From Flavobacterium hibisci (GTDB lineage: Bacteria; Bacteroidota; Bacteroidia; Flavobacteriales; Flavobacteriaceae), in contig NZ_JAIQDW010000015.1 in assembly GCF_020026925.1 (NCBI RefSeq), positions 56,491 through 120,490 of the forward strand: 64,000 nt of DNA, given 5' to 3'. Position 1 is the stretch's first letter; each line of letters opens with the position of its first letter. Shown here piece after piece: positions 8,616-19,700 of the stretch. The translations under genes and the position numbers were made by a program. The notes below the pieces were generated by a model that saw only the letters and a list, made by a program, of their open reading frames with translations, did not search any database and was not told where the DNA came from.

Positions 8616-11600
8616 ATGAAGCTAAAGTCATTTATCATTCTTCTTCTTTGTCATACTATATTTGGACAGAATTATCCAATAAAACATCTGGATATTTCAT
8701 CAGGGCTTTCTAACAATTCTGTTGCCACTATCTATCAGGATCAAAATGGTTATATGTGGTTTGGGACTTTTGACGGACTTAACCGATATGATGGAAATGA
8801 TTTTAAAATTTACCGCCATGTTCATACTGACCCCTATTCTATTCAGGGAAACGCGATTAGCTGTATAGAAGGTGACTTTGAAAATAATTTATGGATAGGA
8901 ACAACGGCAGGACCAGTAGTTTTTAACGCAGAACGATCTTCTTTTACTCCTTTACAATATTATGACACAAACAAAAAAGTCAAACCATTAAGTTTTACTG
9001 CCTACGAAATAATTGCTGTACATCCTTTACATATTATTCTGGTCGCTACAAAAGAAGCCGTCATACTTTTTAAGGAAGGTGAAAAAATTGGAACTGCAAT
9101 ACCCTTTAACGGTAAATTAAATTATATCGCAAGATCCATCGCTTATAATGCCAAAAAACAAATCTTTTATGTTTTCATAACCGGAACCGGTCTTTGTCAG
9201 TATGACATCAAGTCAAAAAAACTAACACTGCTTAACAATACGATCACGGGTACAAATTGCATTAAACTGACCCATGAAGGACTCTGGATTGGATCTGACG
9301 AAGGAGCTTATCTATATAATGAACACCTCAATACGTATTCTAAAAACTACTTCAAAATAAAAACAGTCGTACGTGATTTTTTCCAGCAGAAAAACCGGCT
9401 GTGGATTGCTACTGACGGAGCTGGACTATACACCATTACAAAAAATCAGACTACTCCTGTTTCATACCGTGCAAGCGGTCCTGTTTCGTTGCTTAAAAGT
9501 AAATCGCTGTATGATATATTTCAAAGCAAAAACGGAGAAATGTGGTTCGGATCACTACGTGGTGGCGTAAGTATGATGGGAGAAAAACCGCTCGATTTCA
9601 ATCACTATAAAAATAAGGATGCCCTGGGCAATAAAGAAGGCGATAACCCTGCTAAAAACTTTATGCTTTCTTTCTGTGAAGATGAAAAGAAAAACATATG
9701 GATTGGAACTGATGGCGCCGGAATGCGCTATTGGGACAGAAAACAAAACACGTATGACACATACTCTACAACGTCATCTGCCGGCAGAAAAATCCAGAGC
9801 GATTTTGTGACCAGTATCGTCCGGGATTCTGACAATGCCATCTGGGTTGCAATGTGGAAAGGCGGAGTGTGTCGTATTGACCCCAAATCAAAAGCAATTC
9901 AGAATTTTTCAATTTATAATCAGTTCACTAAAAAAGCAGAACAGGAATCATGGGTGCTTTTTTTAGATTCGAAAAAAACATTGTGGCTTGGCGTTACAAA
10001 TAACGGAGCACTATATCAATTCGACAGAAAACAAAATAAATTCATCTGCTACAGCAACAAACTGCGCGATGTTACTTGTCTCTACGAAACGAAAGACGGG
10101 AAAATATGGGGAGGAACTTTTAATTCTTTTTTTGAGATAAATCCAAAAACAAAAAAAGTAAAAACCTATCATTCAGACTATACTGTTAGATGCATCACCG
10201 AAGATCAAAATAAAAACCTTTGGATTGGAACTATAGAAGGAGGCCTGTTTTTGTACAACCGAAAAACGGGCACTTCTAAAAAGTACACCACAGAAAATGG
10301 TCTTTCTAGCAATACTATACTCCGCCTTTTAGAAGATACAAAAGGAAATTTATGGATGAGTACCTATGATGGAATTTCAAGACTAAACCCTAACAACAAT
10401 ACTTTCAGGAATTTCGGAGTATCTGACGGGCTTCAGGGCACTCAGTTTAGCTGGAATTCAGGCACTAAACTTTCGACAGGAGAATTTATTTTTGGTGGTA
10501 TAAACGGGTTCAATGTTTTTGATCCTGACAACATAAAAGACAAAAAAAACACCGGCAAATTTTTATTAAATGATCTGCTTGTAAATAATCAGCCTTTAAA
10601 ATCAGATAGCCCTTATATTACAGAAAAAAAACTTGAAATGATAAGCGCTGCTGAACTTCCTTATGAAAAATCGGCACTGAGTTTTGATTTTGTTTATCTG
10701 GATTATATCAATTCCGAAAAAATAAATACTGCTTATTTTCTTGAAGGATGGGACAAAGACTGGAACTATACCTCAAAAAACAACAGGGCAAGTTATTCGA
10801 GACTGTCAGAAGGAACTTATCTATTTAAAGTAAAAACTACTGACGTTTTTGGAAACTGGACTAATGAAGTAACGCTCGCCACAATAAAAATCCTTCCGCC
10901 ATGGTACAGAACATGGTGGGCTTATACATTTTATTTAATTGCTGTTTGCGGTGCCATTTATGCGTATGTGGGCTATCAAAAAAACAAAGAAAGGCTTCGA
11001 TACGAAATAAAACTTACCCGTATGGAGCATACAAAAGACAAGGAACATGCCGAAAAACAATTTTCTATGTTTACGTACATGGCACATGAGTTACGCACTC
11101 CCCTGTCTTTAATTATAAATCCGCTAAAAAGTACCATTGACAGAAAAAATAACTCTGAAGATGATCTTGACCTGAATCTCGCCTATAAAAATGCCAAAAG
11201 ATTATTGAGCCTTACAGATCAGTTATTATTATTCAGGAAAGCAGAAACGGATCTGGATGAACTTAAAATTTCTAAGATTAACTTAAACAGCCTGTGCCGT
11301 GAAATCTATAACAGCTTTACGCAGATGGCAGCTGTTAAAAATTTAAATTATCACTTTATTGAAGAAAACACTCCCGCTGAAATATATGGTGATTACGAGA
11401 AAATAGAAATTACTCTTTTTAATATAATCTCTAACGCATTCAAGTTTACACCTAATGACGGAACTATAAGCATTGAGATCATCGAGAAAACTGACGATGT
11501 TTCTATTATTATAACAGATACCGGAAGCGGAATTCATGAAAACGATATTGATACTATTTTTAAAAAATTTAAGCAGATTCAGTCTAAAAGCAGTAACGGT

Positions 11601-12683
11601 TTTGGAATAGGCCTGTATGTGGCCAAATATTTTGTGAACAAACATCATGGAGAAATAACATGTACGAGTAAAGTCGGAAAAGGAACTTCATTCACTATTG
11701 TACTTCCAAAAGGAAGAACACATTTTGCAGAAATGAGCATCAATGAGAATCGTCATCAGATGTCACCTATTGTTGGGGAACTTCTTGAAGGAATGCCGGC
11801 AGATAATAACAGTACCTCTGAAAACAGTAATGAACTATCAAATCCTGAAAATATAAAATCAGCATTAATCAGTCCAAAGAAAGTTGTACTGATTGTGGAA
11901 GACAATACCGCAATGAATCATTATCTGGTAAAACTTTTCTCAAAAAATTATATTGTTTATTCGGCAGCTAATGGACTCGAAGGACTGAAACTGTTGCAAA
12001 AACACATGCCTGATATTGTACTGAGTGATATTTCGATGGAAGGTATGAACGGTTTGAATCTATGCAAAAAAATCAAACAAAATGATTATTCAAGCCATAT
12101 TCCGGTGATACTTCTGACAGCTACAACAAGCAATGACATTCATTTACAAAGTATTAATGAAGGTGCAGACGATTATGTCACCAAACCTTTTGACAACAAT
12201 ATACTTTTGGCACGTGTAGATGCTGTCTTACGAAACAGAGGCCAATTGCGTAAATATTTTCTGGACAGCATAACACTTCGTGAAAATGGAAATAAGGTCC
12301 CTCTTGAATACAAGGAATTTCTGGATAAATGCATCGAAATCATCGAAGCCAATCTCGAAAACAGCGAATTTAATCTAAAAAGTTTCTCTGCTGCAATGGG
12401 CATGAGCCATTCCAGCCTTTACAAAAAGATTAAAGCAATTTCCGGGCAAACTGTAAACGGTTTTATCAGATCTATCAGAATCCGAAGAGCCGCAGTAATT
12501 ATGCTTACTGAAAGCATTAATATCGCACAGGTTGGCCCTCAGGTTGGTATAGAAGATCAACGTTATTTCCGCCAGCAGTTCGTAAAATTGTTTGGCATGA
12601 AGCCTTCTGAGTATATCAAAAAATACAGGAATTCTTTTAATAAGGAATTGAATGTTATTCAAAAAGAAGATGATATTTTTTAA
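8616..12683 (+). CDS. hybrid two-component system sensor/regulator (HTCS)
   Basis: One-protein sensor and transcription factor, 1355 residues. In order: signal peptide (about 1-18), two beta-propellers made of two-component-regulator propeller repeats with recurring LWIGT/WFGS/WIATDGAG blades (about 25-655), a Y_Y_Y domain (about 690-755), one membrane helix (about 767-787), a histidine kinase with MAHELRTP and phosphoacceptor His824, a HATPase domain with N- and G-boxes (ITDTGSGIH, FGIGLYVAKYF), a receiver domain (about 1088-1205) with Asp1138 and Lys1190, and a C-terminal AraC-type helix-turn-helix (about 1240-1340). Such proteins bind an oligosaccharide in the periplasm and activate the adjacent susC operon. 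It is divergent from susC, so it is very likely the galactan-responsive activator. Confidence 0.96.
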   Translation: MKLKSFIILLLCHTIFGQNYPIKHLDISSGLSNNSVATIYQDQNGYMWFGTFDGLNRYDGNDFKIYRHVHTDPYSIQGNAISCIEGDFENNLWIGTTAGPVVFNAERSSFTPLQYYDTNKKVKPLSFTAYEIIAVHPLHIILVATKEAVILFKEGEKIGTAIPFNGKLNYIARSIAYNAKKQIFYVFITGTGLCQYDIKSKKLTLLNNTITGTNCIKLTHEGLWIGSDEGAYLYNEHLNTYSKNYFKIKTVVRDFFQQKNRLWIATDGAGLYTITKNQTTPVSYRASGPVSLLKSKSLYDIFQSKNGEMWFGSLRGGVSMMGEKPLDFNHYKNKDALGNKEGDNPAKNFMLSFCEDEKKNIWIGTDGAGMRYWDRKQNTYDTYSTTSSAGRKIQSDFVTSIVRDSDNAIWVAMWKGGVCRIDPKSKAIQNFSIYNQFTKKAEQESWVLFLDSKKTLWLGVTNNGALYQFDRKQNKFICYSNKLRDVTCLYETKDGKIWGGTFNSFFEINPKTKKVKTYHSDYTVRCITEDQNKNLWIGTIEGGLFLYNRKTGTSKKYTTENGLSSNTILRLLEDTKGNLWMSTYDGISRLNPNNNTFRNFGVSDGLQGTQFSWNSGTKLSTGEFIFGGINGFNVFDPDNIKDKKNTGKFLLNDLLVNNQPLKSDSPYITEKKLEMISAAELPYEKSALSFDFVYLDYINSEKINTAYFLEGWDKDWNYTSKNNRASYSRLSEGTYLFKVKTTDVFGNWTNEVTLATIKILPPWYRTWWAYTFYLIAVCGAIYAYVGYQKNKERLRYEIKLTRMEHTKDKEHAEKQFSMFTYMAHELRTPLSLIINPLKSTIDRKNNSEDDLDLNLAYKNAKRLLSLTDQLLLFRKAETDLDELKISKINLNSLCREIYNSFTQMAAVKNLNYHFIEENTPAEIYGDYEKIEITLFNIISNAFKFTPNDGTISIEIIEKTDDVSIIITDTGSGIHENDIDTIFKKFKQIQSKSSNGFGIGLYVAKYFVNKHHGEITCTSKVGKGTSFTIVLPKGRTHFAEMSINENRHQMSPIVGELLEGMPADNNSTSENSNELSNPENIKSALISPKKVVLIVEDNTAMNHYLVKLFSKNYIVYSAANGLEGLKLLQKHMPDIVLSDISMEGMNGLNLCKKIKQNDYSSHIPVILLTATTSNDIHLQSINEGADDYVTKPFDNNILLARVDAVLRNRGQLRKYFLDSITLRENGNKVPLEYKEFLDKCIEIIEANLENSEFNLKSFSAAMGMSHSSLYKKIKAISGQTVNGFIRSIRIRRAAVIMLTESINIAQVGPQVGIEDQRYFRQQFVKLFGMKPSEYIKKYRNSFNKELNVIQKEDDIF

Positions 12684-12753
12684 AATCTAAATCAAAGAAT
12701 TACATATTCATATCGCTTATATATCTCTCTCAAAAAAACTAAATAGAATATGA

Positions 12754-12791
12754 AAACAACAGCAATGAAGCATCATTTATTGCTGTTGTTT
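12754..12791. terminator. bidirectional terminator between convergent genes
   Basis: A 13-bp perfect stem (AAACAACAGCAAT / ATTGCTGTTGTTT) with a 12-nt loop lies between the end of the hybrid regulator gene (+) and the end of the P-type ATPase gene (-). The A/T ends of the stem give U-rich tails in both directions. Confidence 0.75.
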
Positions 12792-12808
12792 ATAAATTCA
12801 CAAATTTA

Positions 12809-14839
12809 TCAGAATCGCATTTTTTGAATTCTCATTGCATTTAAGATCGCCAGCAAAGCAACTCCAACATCAGCAAAAACCGCTTCCCACATGGTTGCCA
12901 GTCCTCCTGCTCCTAAAATAAGCACTACCGCTTTTACCACAAATGCCAAACTTATATTCTGCCAGACTATTTTTTTGGTTTGTTTTCCAATACAAATAGC
13001 TAATGGTATTTTCGAAGGCTTATCATCCTGAATTACCACATCAGCGGTTTCAATGGTAGCGTCGCTTCCGAGTCCTCCCATAGCAATTCCTACATCACTA
13101 AGAGCTACTACGGGCGCGTCATTTACACCGTCTCCCACAAAAGCAACTGTACCCATTTTCGCCTTAATTTCCTTTACCTTATTAACTTTATCCTCAGGAA
13201 GCAGATCACCAAATGAGTTATCAATTCCTAATTTATCGGCTACAAATTTCACTACAGCACTTTTATCTCCGCTTAGCATTGTAGCTTTTATATTTAATTT
13301 GTGTAACAGGCCTATAGTTTTCTGAGAATCTTCTTTTATGCTGTCAGCAATCGTAATGTAACCCACAAACTTTTTATCAAAAGCTATAGCAATAGTAGTG
13401 TACACAATTGAAGAAGTATCGACATCATAACTAATACCAAACTTGTCCATCAGCTTGAAATTACCCGCCAGAAATTCTTTCCCATCAATGAACGCTTTTA
13501 GCCCGTGTCCGGCAATCTCTTCGGTACTTTCAATTTTTATTGAACTGTCTGGTTCACCAACATATTGATGAATAGCCGTTGCGACAGGATGCGAGCTTTG
13601 TCTTTCAACAGCATTCACTATCTTTAGTATTTCATGCTTATCAAACTCAGGTTTAAAGACAGTTTCCTGAACTTTAAAAACCCCTTCGGTCATAGTGCCG
13701 GTTTTATCCATTACCACATTTTGAATACTGGCCATCACATCTAAGAAATTGCTGCCTTTAAATAAAATTCCATTACGGCTCGCTGCACCGATTCCTCCAA
13801 AATAACCAAGCGGAATTGAAATAACTAAAGCACAAGGGCAGGAAATAACTAAGAACACAAGCGCTTTATATAACCAGGTATTAAAATCGTAATTATGTAT
13901 AAAGAAATAGGGCAAAAAACAAATTCCTGCTGCAAGCAATACCACAATAGGAGTGTAAATTTTTGCAAACTTTCTGATGAATAATTCTGTTGGTGCTTTT
14001 TGTGAAGTTGCATGCTGTACCAGCTCCAGAATTCTGCTTAGTTTACTCTCTGTATAAACTGTAGTCACTTTAACCTGAGCTGCTACATTTAAATTGATCA
14101 TTCCGGCCAAAACTGTTTGTCCTTTTGTTTTGGTATCAGGTTTGCTTTCTCCAGTCAGTGCAGCGGTATTGAATGCAGCACTATCTGTCAAAAGTTCACC
14201 GTCAAGCCCTAACTTTTCTCCGGGTTTTAACTGAACTACATCTCCAATATTAGCATCTGCGGCCTTAATTGTTTTTGGTTTTCCATCCACCAGAATAGTA
14301 ACTTCATCTGGCCTTTGGTCTAAGAGGCTTTTAATATTTCTCTGTGCCCTTGAAACAGCAAGTGTCTGAAAAACCTCTCCTACTCCATAAAAAAGCATTA
14401 CAGCTACCCCTTCAGGATATTCTCCGATACAAAATGCCCCAATAGTCGCAATACTCATTAGCAAAAATTCTGAAAAAATGTCTCCACGAATAATACTCAT
14501 TATTGCATCTTTTATAACTGCATAACCCACAATTAAGTAAGCCGCAAGATACCATCCTAGTCTTACTGATCCTGAAAACCACAACTGAGAAATCCAGTTA
14601 TCCATGACAATTGCGGCAGTCAAAAGCATGAAAGACAAAACAGGCAAAAGAAACATTTTAAACATACCTCCCTCCATATTACCATGGTCATGCCCGTCAT
14701 CGTGACTGTGTCCGGAATGGTCATGACCATCATCAGCCGAATGGTTTTCTGCACTTCTTTTTTTACCTACGTTTCCGTAAGCTTTTTCAGAATGTGCACA
14801 GCAAGATTGTTCTGTATTTTTGTGAGGCTTATTTTCCAT
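12809..14839 (-). CDS. heavy-metal-translocating P1B-type ATPase (Zn/Cd/Pb export type)
   Basis: Exports divalent metal ions from the cytoplasm using ATP. The 676 residues show the transmembrane CPC metal-binding motif (SCPCALVISIP, Cys334-Pro-Cys336), the phosphorylated Asp378 in DKTGTMTEG, the TGES actuator motif (229-232), and GDGVNDAPV near the end. The usual N-terminal HMA domain with CxxC is missing. In its place is a Cys-Cys pair (13-14) and a His/Asp-rich segment (about 32-53). The CPC context with SIPLGYFGGIGAASRNGILFKG resembles ZntA/CadA rather than copper pumps. It follows the Fur-family gene by 72 bp and is probably regulated with it. Confidence 0.93.
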   Translation of the reverse strand: MENKPHKNTEQSCCAHSEKAYGNVGKKRSAENHSADDGHDHSGHSHDDGHDHGNMEGGMFKMFLLPVLSFMLLTAAIVMDNWISQLWFSGSVRLGWYLAAYLIVGYAVIKDAIMSIIRGDIFSEFLLMSIATIGAFCIGEYPEGVAVMLFYGVGEVFQTLAVSRAQRNIKSLLDQRPDEVTILVDGKPKTIKAADANIGDVVQLKPGEKLGLDGELLTDSAAFNTAALTGESKPDTKTKGQTVLAGMINLNVAAQVKVTTVYTESKLSRILELVQHATSQKAPTELFIRKFAKIYTPIVVLLAAGICFLPYFFIHNYDFNTWLYKALVFLVISCPCALVISIPLGYFGGIGAASRNGILFKGSNFLDVMASIQNVVMDKTGTMTEGVFKVQETVFKPEFDKHEILKIVNAVERQSSHPVATAIHQYVGEPDSSIKIESTEEIAGHGLKAFIDGKEFLAGNFKLMDKFGISYDVDTSSIVYTTIAIAFDKKFVGYITIADSIKEDSQKTIGLLHKLNIKATMLSGDKSAVVKFVADKLGIDNSFGDLLPEDKVNKVKEIKAKMGTVAFVGDGVNDAPVVALSDVGIAMGGLGSDATIETADVVIQDDKPSKIPLAICIGKQTKKIVWQNISLAFVVKAVVLILGAGGLATMWEAVFADVGVALLAILNAMRIQKMRF

Positions 14840-14911
14840 GTTATTTTTTTATATATTATAATAAAGAGAACAATAAAGTCTCTATTTGGATTCCGTATTT
14901 TTTACATTATA

Positions 14912-15322
14912 CTATTTTAAACATTTATCACATATTCCTTTGGCCAGAATCTGAATTTCATCAATCTGCAGCCTGGAATCGATGTTTTCAGGAAAAACAA
15001 TTTCATCCTTACAGGTAGTTTCATGGCACTTTTTGCAATAAAAATGCAAATGCATATCTTTATGATTTTCCTGACTGCATATTTCTGCACACAGCTTATA
15101 TTTTGTGGTATTTTCATCCAGAATTTTATGAACCAAACCGTTTTCCAGAAAGGTTTGTAATGTTCGATATATAGTTACTTTATCTGCTTTATGAAAATAT
15201 TTCTCAATTTCAGCTAATGATAAAGCAGCTGTAACCGTTTCCAGATATTCATAAATTAAGATACGCATTGTAGTTAAACGAATATCTTTATCCTTAAAAA
15301 CATCCTCAGTCGATTTTTTCAT
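14912..15322 (-). CDS. Fur-family metal-responsive transcriptional repressor
   Basis: The 136-residue protein has an N-terminal winged helix (about 15-85, with KVTIYRTLQTFLENGLVHKI, the usual DNA-recognition helix) and a C-terminal metal-binding dimer domain with HLHFYCKKCHETTC and a terminal CDKC pair, giving two CxxC zinc sites. That pattern is typical of Fur/Zur/PerR proteins. Position between the CzcB adaptor and the P-type ATPase genes suggests it senses zinc or a related metal and controls this efflux cluster. A 16-bp perfect palindrome lies 47 bp upstream of its start. The exact metal cannot be told from sequence. Confidence 0.9.
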   Translation of the reverse strand: MKKSTEDVFKDKDIRLTTMRILIYEYLETVTAALSLAEIEKYFHKADKVTIYRTLQTFLENGLVHKILDENTTKYKLCAEICSQENHKDMHLHFYCKKCHETTCKDEIVFPENIDSRLQIDEIQILAKGICDKCLK

Positions 15323-15368
15323 TTCAACTTACTTTACAGAACCAGAAAGTTTTAATTTAATCATGCCA

Positions 15369-15384
15369 TTCGTAAATTTACGAA
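15369..15384. promoter_or_regulatory. perfect palindrome overlapping a -7-like box upstream of the Fur-family gene
   Basis: TTCGTAAATTTACGAA is a perfect 16-bp palindrome 47 bp upstream of the Fur-family start codon. Its centre contains TAAATTTA, one base from the TAnnTTTG -7 element, so bound repressor would cover the promoter. It is a candidate autoregulatory operator; binding is inference. Confidence 0.55.
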
Positions 15385-15443
15385 GATATTTCCCTTTCGT
15401 TTTCCTCTGATTCTATTTTAACAATTCAAATATTTTCATCCGG

Positions 15444-16715
15444 TTAATGTTCGTGCTCCCCTGAATTACTTAGCTTGGCATTGACAAAAAAGGTACCTTT
15501 CGTGACAATTTTAGTTCCTTCCGGAATTTCTTTCACAGGTGTAATTGCTGTATAACCTAATTCTGAAACTCCCTTTGAAACTTCAATTTTTTCAAAATTC
15601 ACACTATTGGAAGCTATTTTTTTTTCTTTTTCTTCATTGTGTTTCTCACCAGATTCACCCTCTTCACCATGTTTATCATGCACTTGTAGTTTTTTATCCG
15701 TTTTGGCAAAAATGTAATATTTTCCATCTGCCTCAGCAATGGCATCATTTGGAACAGCAGCAGTCAAAACATTTCCGATACTGATCATGGCAGTGATATT
15801 CATTCCGTCTATAAGTCCTGTTTTATTTCCTGTAACTGTACAATGGATAGCAACTGTTTTACTTTCGTTCTCGAATGAAGAACCAATATTGAATACTTTC
15901 GCTGTATAAGAGGTCGTGGGATTATTGGTTAAGGTAAAATTTACTGTTTGTCCTATTTTTACCATCGGAAGATCTTTTTCGAAAACCTGAAGATCAAGAT
16001 GAATAAGGCTGTTATCTACAATTTCAACTACCGGGGAAGAAACATCTACGTAACTTCCGATTTTAGCAAACTCACTGCTCACTGTTCCGCTTACCGGACT
16101 TGTAACGGTCAGTGCTGATCTTAAACCCGAAGCACTAATTCCTGCCGGATTTATTCCCATGAGTTGAATTTGTTTTTGAAGGGATGCTTTTCGTGCGCGA
16201 AGTGAATTCACTTCAGCCGTAGCACTTTGCAGGTTTTTTAAAGCTCCGGCATTTCCTTCCTGAAGCTCTTTCTGACGTCTCAACTCCTGGTCTGCCAGTA
16301 TCATTTTACTTCCAATAGTCAGATATTCCTCCTGAAGCTGAATAAACTGCGGATTTTCGATTGTAGCAATCACCTGTCCTTTTCGAACGTGATCTCCTAA
16401 TTGTACTTTGAGCGATTTAATCACGCCACCGTACAATGAAGTTGCATTGGCTTTATTGTTATTGGGTACTCTTAAAGCGCCGTTTGCTTTAATCGAAGCA
16501 GTCAGGTTTTTATTTTCAATAGTACCAAGAGTGATTCCAACAGCCTTTATCTGATCTTCTGTTAGAGTGGCAATAGTAACTGTTTCTTCTTCGTGTTCTT
16601 CTACTCCCGATTTTTCGGTTTCAGAATTACCTTCCTCCACATTATTTTTTTGTCCACAGCTAATCATTGAAAAAACTATGGCAGCAGCAATTAAAATTTT
16701 TATTTTGACTTTCAT
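15444..16715 (-). CDS. RND efflux periplasmic adaptor (CzcB/CusB type), lipoprotein
   Basis: Membrane-fusion protein that links the inner-membrane RND pump to the outer membrane channel. The 423 residues have a lipobox ISC at Cys20, a barrel-sandwich (lipoyl-like) half-motif YGGVIKSLKVQLGDHVRKGQVIATIENP (about 95-120), a coiled-coil hairpin (about 122-185), the second lipoyl half (VTSPVSGTVSSEFAKIGSYV, about 200-220), and a beta-barrel domain. Near the C-terminus is a His/Glu/Lys-rich loop (HDKHGEEGESGEKHNEEKEKK region, about 345-368) that could bind metal. It follows the pump gene by 67 bp on the same strand. Confidence 0.92.
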   Translation of the reverse strand: MKVKIKILIAAAIVFSMISCGQKNNVEEGNSETEKSGVEEHEEETVTIATLTEDQIKAVGITLGTIENKNLTASIKANGALRVPNNNKANATSLYGGVIKSLKVQLGDHVRKGQVIATIENPQFIQLQEEYLTIGSKMILADQELRRQKELQEGNAGALKNLQSATAEVNSLRARKASLQKQIQLMGINPAGISASGLRSALTVTSPVSGTVSSEFAKIGSYVDVSSPVVEIVDNSLIHLDLQVFEKDLPMVKIGQTVNFTLTNNPTTSYTAKVFNIGSSFENESKTVAIHCTVTGNKTGLIDGMNITAMISIGNVLTAAVPNDAIAEADGKYYIFAKTDKKLQVHDKHGEEGESGEKHNEEKEKKIASNSVNFEKIEVSKGVSELGYTAITPVKEIPEGTKIVTKGTFFVNAKLSNSGEHEH

Positions 16716-16782
16716 TTATGCATTATTTTAAATGATCTGATGAAATCCTGTTATTCTTAATAACAGAAATTGCATGACATTG

Positions 16783-19700
16783 TTATTTATTATTAAAGTA
16801 ATTAAACTGAACAGCAGATTGATTGTACTGGTTTAAAATATCCAGATAGTTCTGGCGTATCCCAACAGCCTGGCTTAGAAACTGTCCTAACTCTGCAAAA
16901 CTAATTTCACCTGATCTGTAACTTAATGTAGAAGCTTTTATGATTTCTTCTGCCTGTTTTAATCCGATAGTTTCATAATAGTTCAGCAAGGACAGATTCT
17001 TTTCTATTTCTGCAATTGCGGAAGCTTTCTGTGTGTGCATTTGCTGTGCCTGATAAAGCAGACTTTTTTCCTGCACTTCTTTCTCTGCCGAAGCCGCTTT
17101 TACTTTGTTACGCGCATAACCTGCCCCAAATAACGGAAAAGATGCTGTTGCCGAAAATCCCGTATAAGGATCATTTGCTCCCCATAATCGCTGACTGAAA
17201 ACCCTTCCTGAAAATTCCGGCATATTGCTATTTCTCTGAACAGAAATATTCGATTCGGCAATTTTTACATTTTGTTCCTGAAGTACCAGAAGCGGATGAG
17301 CACCATTATTTTCAGATAGAACTACATCTGCTTTTCCTAACGGAATTTCTAAAGGAAGCAGCCATACATTCTGATTCAAAAGCATCATTAACTGTTGTTG
17401 CTGAACGGTCATATCCTTTTTATTCTGGTCCGAAAAAGCTTTTAATTCCTGCAGTTTTGCATCGGCGGCAATTTTGTCTAATGCTGCTACATCGCCAGCT
17501 TTTAAACGAACTTCTGCCGTTTTAAAAAGCAATGTATAAATACTGTCCAGACGTTTGTATAATAATTGTTTGTCCTGAAGGTACCACAGTTTATAATAAG
17601 CCGTTTGTACCTCTCTTTTAATTGTGGCATTTAAAAGTCCGGTGTTTAATTCGGCATATTTTAACTGTTCATTAAAATAGTCTTTTCGTGCTGCATAAAG
17701 ACCCGGCCATGCAACAGCTTGTGAAATTCCGATTTTTAATATTCCCGTATTATCAGACGGCCTGAGATCTTCATTCTCTGCAAATATTCCGGTTTTCGGA
17801 ATATCTACAGCCGTTTTTACATTCAGCCCGGCTGTTCGGATTTCAGCTTCATTGACTCCAATCTGCTGATTGTTTTTTAAAGCCATTTCTACCGCATGAT
17901 CCATTGAAATCCTTTCCTGCGCATTTGCAGATCCTAAACCTGTCAGAAAAAAAAGTATTATAATTGTTGTATTTCCCATTTTAAATTTTCCATTAAAATT
18001 GAATTTAGAATTAAAAATAATATACAGCAAAGGCAGTACAAATAAGGTCAAAAATGTAGCGGTTATCAATCCGCCAATTACTACTGTTGCCAAAGGTCTC
18101 TGAACCTCTGCGCCTGCACTGCTGCTGATTGCCATTGGCAAAAATCCTAATGAAGCAACTGTCGCAGTCATTAATACGGGACGAAGTCTGGTTATTGTTC
18201 CTTCCTTTACTCTTTCAAAAATATTTTTCATGCCTTCTTTTTCAAGCTGGTTGAAAGTTCCAATCAAAACGATTCCGTTCAATACAGCAACGCCAAACAA
18301 AGCAATGAATCCTATTCCCGCACTAATACTAAATGGCATTCCGCGAAGCATTAAAGCGAAAATTCCGCCAATGGCACTCATCGGAATTGCGGTAAATATC
18401 AAAATAGCCTGTTTGAAAGAACGAAATGTAAAATACAATAATCCGAAAATCAAAAGCAGCGAAACCGGAACCGCAATCATCAAACGTGCATTTGCCTTTT
18501 GAAGATTTTCAAACTGACCTCCATACGTGAAATAATATCCTGGCGGCAATTTTACTTTTTCCGATAATTTCTTCTTAATATCTTCAACAACGCTTTGAAC
18601 GTCGCGACCTGAAACATTAAATCCTACTACTATTCGACGTTTTCCTGCTTCACGGCTTATTTGTGCTGGTCCCAATTTATAATTGACATTTGCAACCTGA
18701 GAAAGCGGAATCTGATTTCCTGTATTAGTAGGAATCATCAGATTGCTTACATTGTCAATTCCACTTCTGTGAATGCTGTCCAGACGAACAACGAGGTCAA
18801 AACGTCTTTCATTTTCATAAACCTGACCTGCGCTTTTTCCCGCAAATGCTGTACTGACTACGTCATTTACGTCCTGGATTGTCAGACCATAATTGGCAAT
18901 TCGGGTTCTGTCGTATTCGATATTGATTTGTGGCAAACCGCTCACTCTTTCAACTTGCGGAGAAGTTGTGCCTTCTACATTCTGAATTACTTTGCTGACT
19001 TCTTTTGCATAAACGGAAAGTGTATCCATATTTTCACCGAAAATTTTAACAGCAACATCTTGTCTAATTCCCGTCATGAGTTCATTAAAACGCATCTGGA
19101 TTGGCTGATTTTTTTCGAAGAAAACACCCGGGATAACTTCCAGCTTTTCGGTAATGGCATCAGCCAGTTCATTATAATCCCTGCCAGATTTCCATTCTTT
19201 TTGAGGTTTTAAGACAACCATCAAATCGGTTGCTTCCGGAGGCATCGGATCTGTTGGGACTTCTGCCGCTCCGGTTTTTCCGACAACCATTTTAACCTCC
19301 TCAAATTTCTTGATAATTCGGGATGCCTGCATTGAAGTTTCGATACTTTGGTTTAAGGAACTTCCCTGCGGAAGAATACAGTGAAAGGCATAATCGCCTT
19401 CCTGAAGCTGCGGAATAAATTCTCCTCCCATTCGGGTAAAACAGAAAATAGCAATCACAAATAAAAAGCTTGTAAAACCAACTACCGCATATTTAATATT
19501 GATCACTTTTTGAAGTAATGGCTGATACATATTCTGTAATTTCTGCATCATTTTATCACTGAAATTTTCTTTGTGATTTGGTTTTTTGGATAAAAATAAA
19601 GCACACATCATCGGGATATAAGTCAGAGACAAAATCAAAGCTCCAAAAATCGCAAAACCCACAGTCTGCGCCATCGGACGGAACATTTTTCCTTCTACGC

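Noticed and set aside
18661..19212. 183-codon plus-strand frame inside the RND pump gene
   Set aside because: Shadow of a well-supported gene on the other strand.
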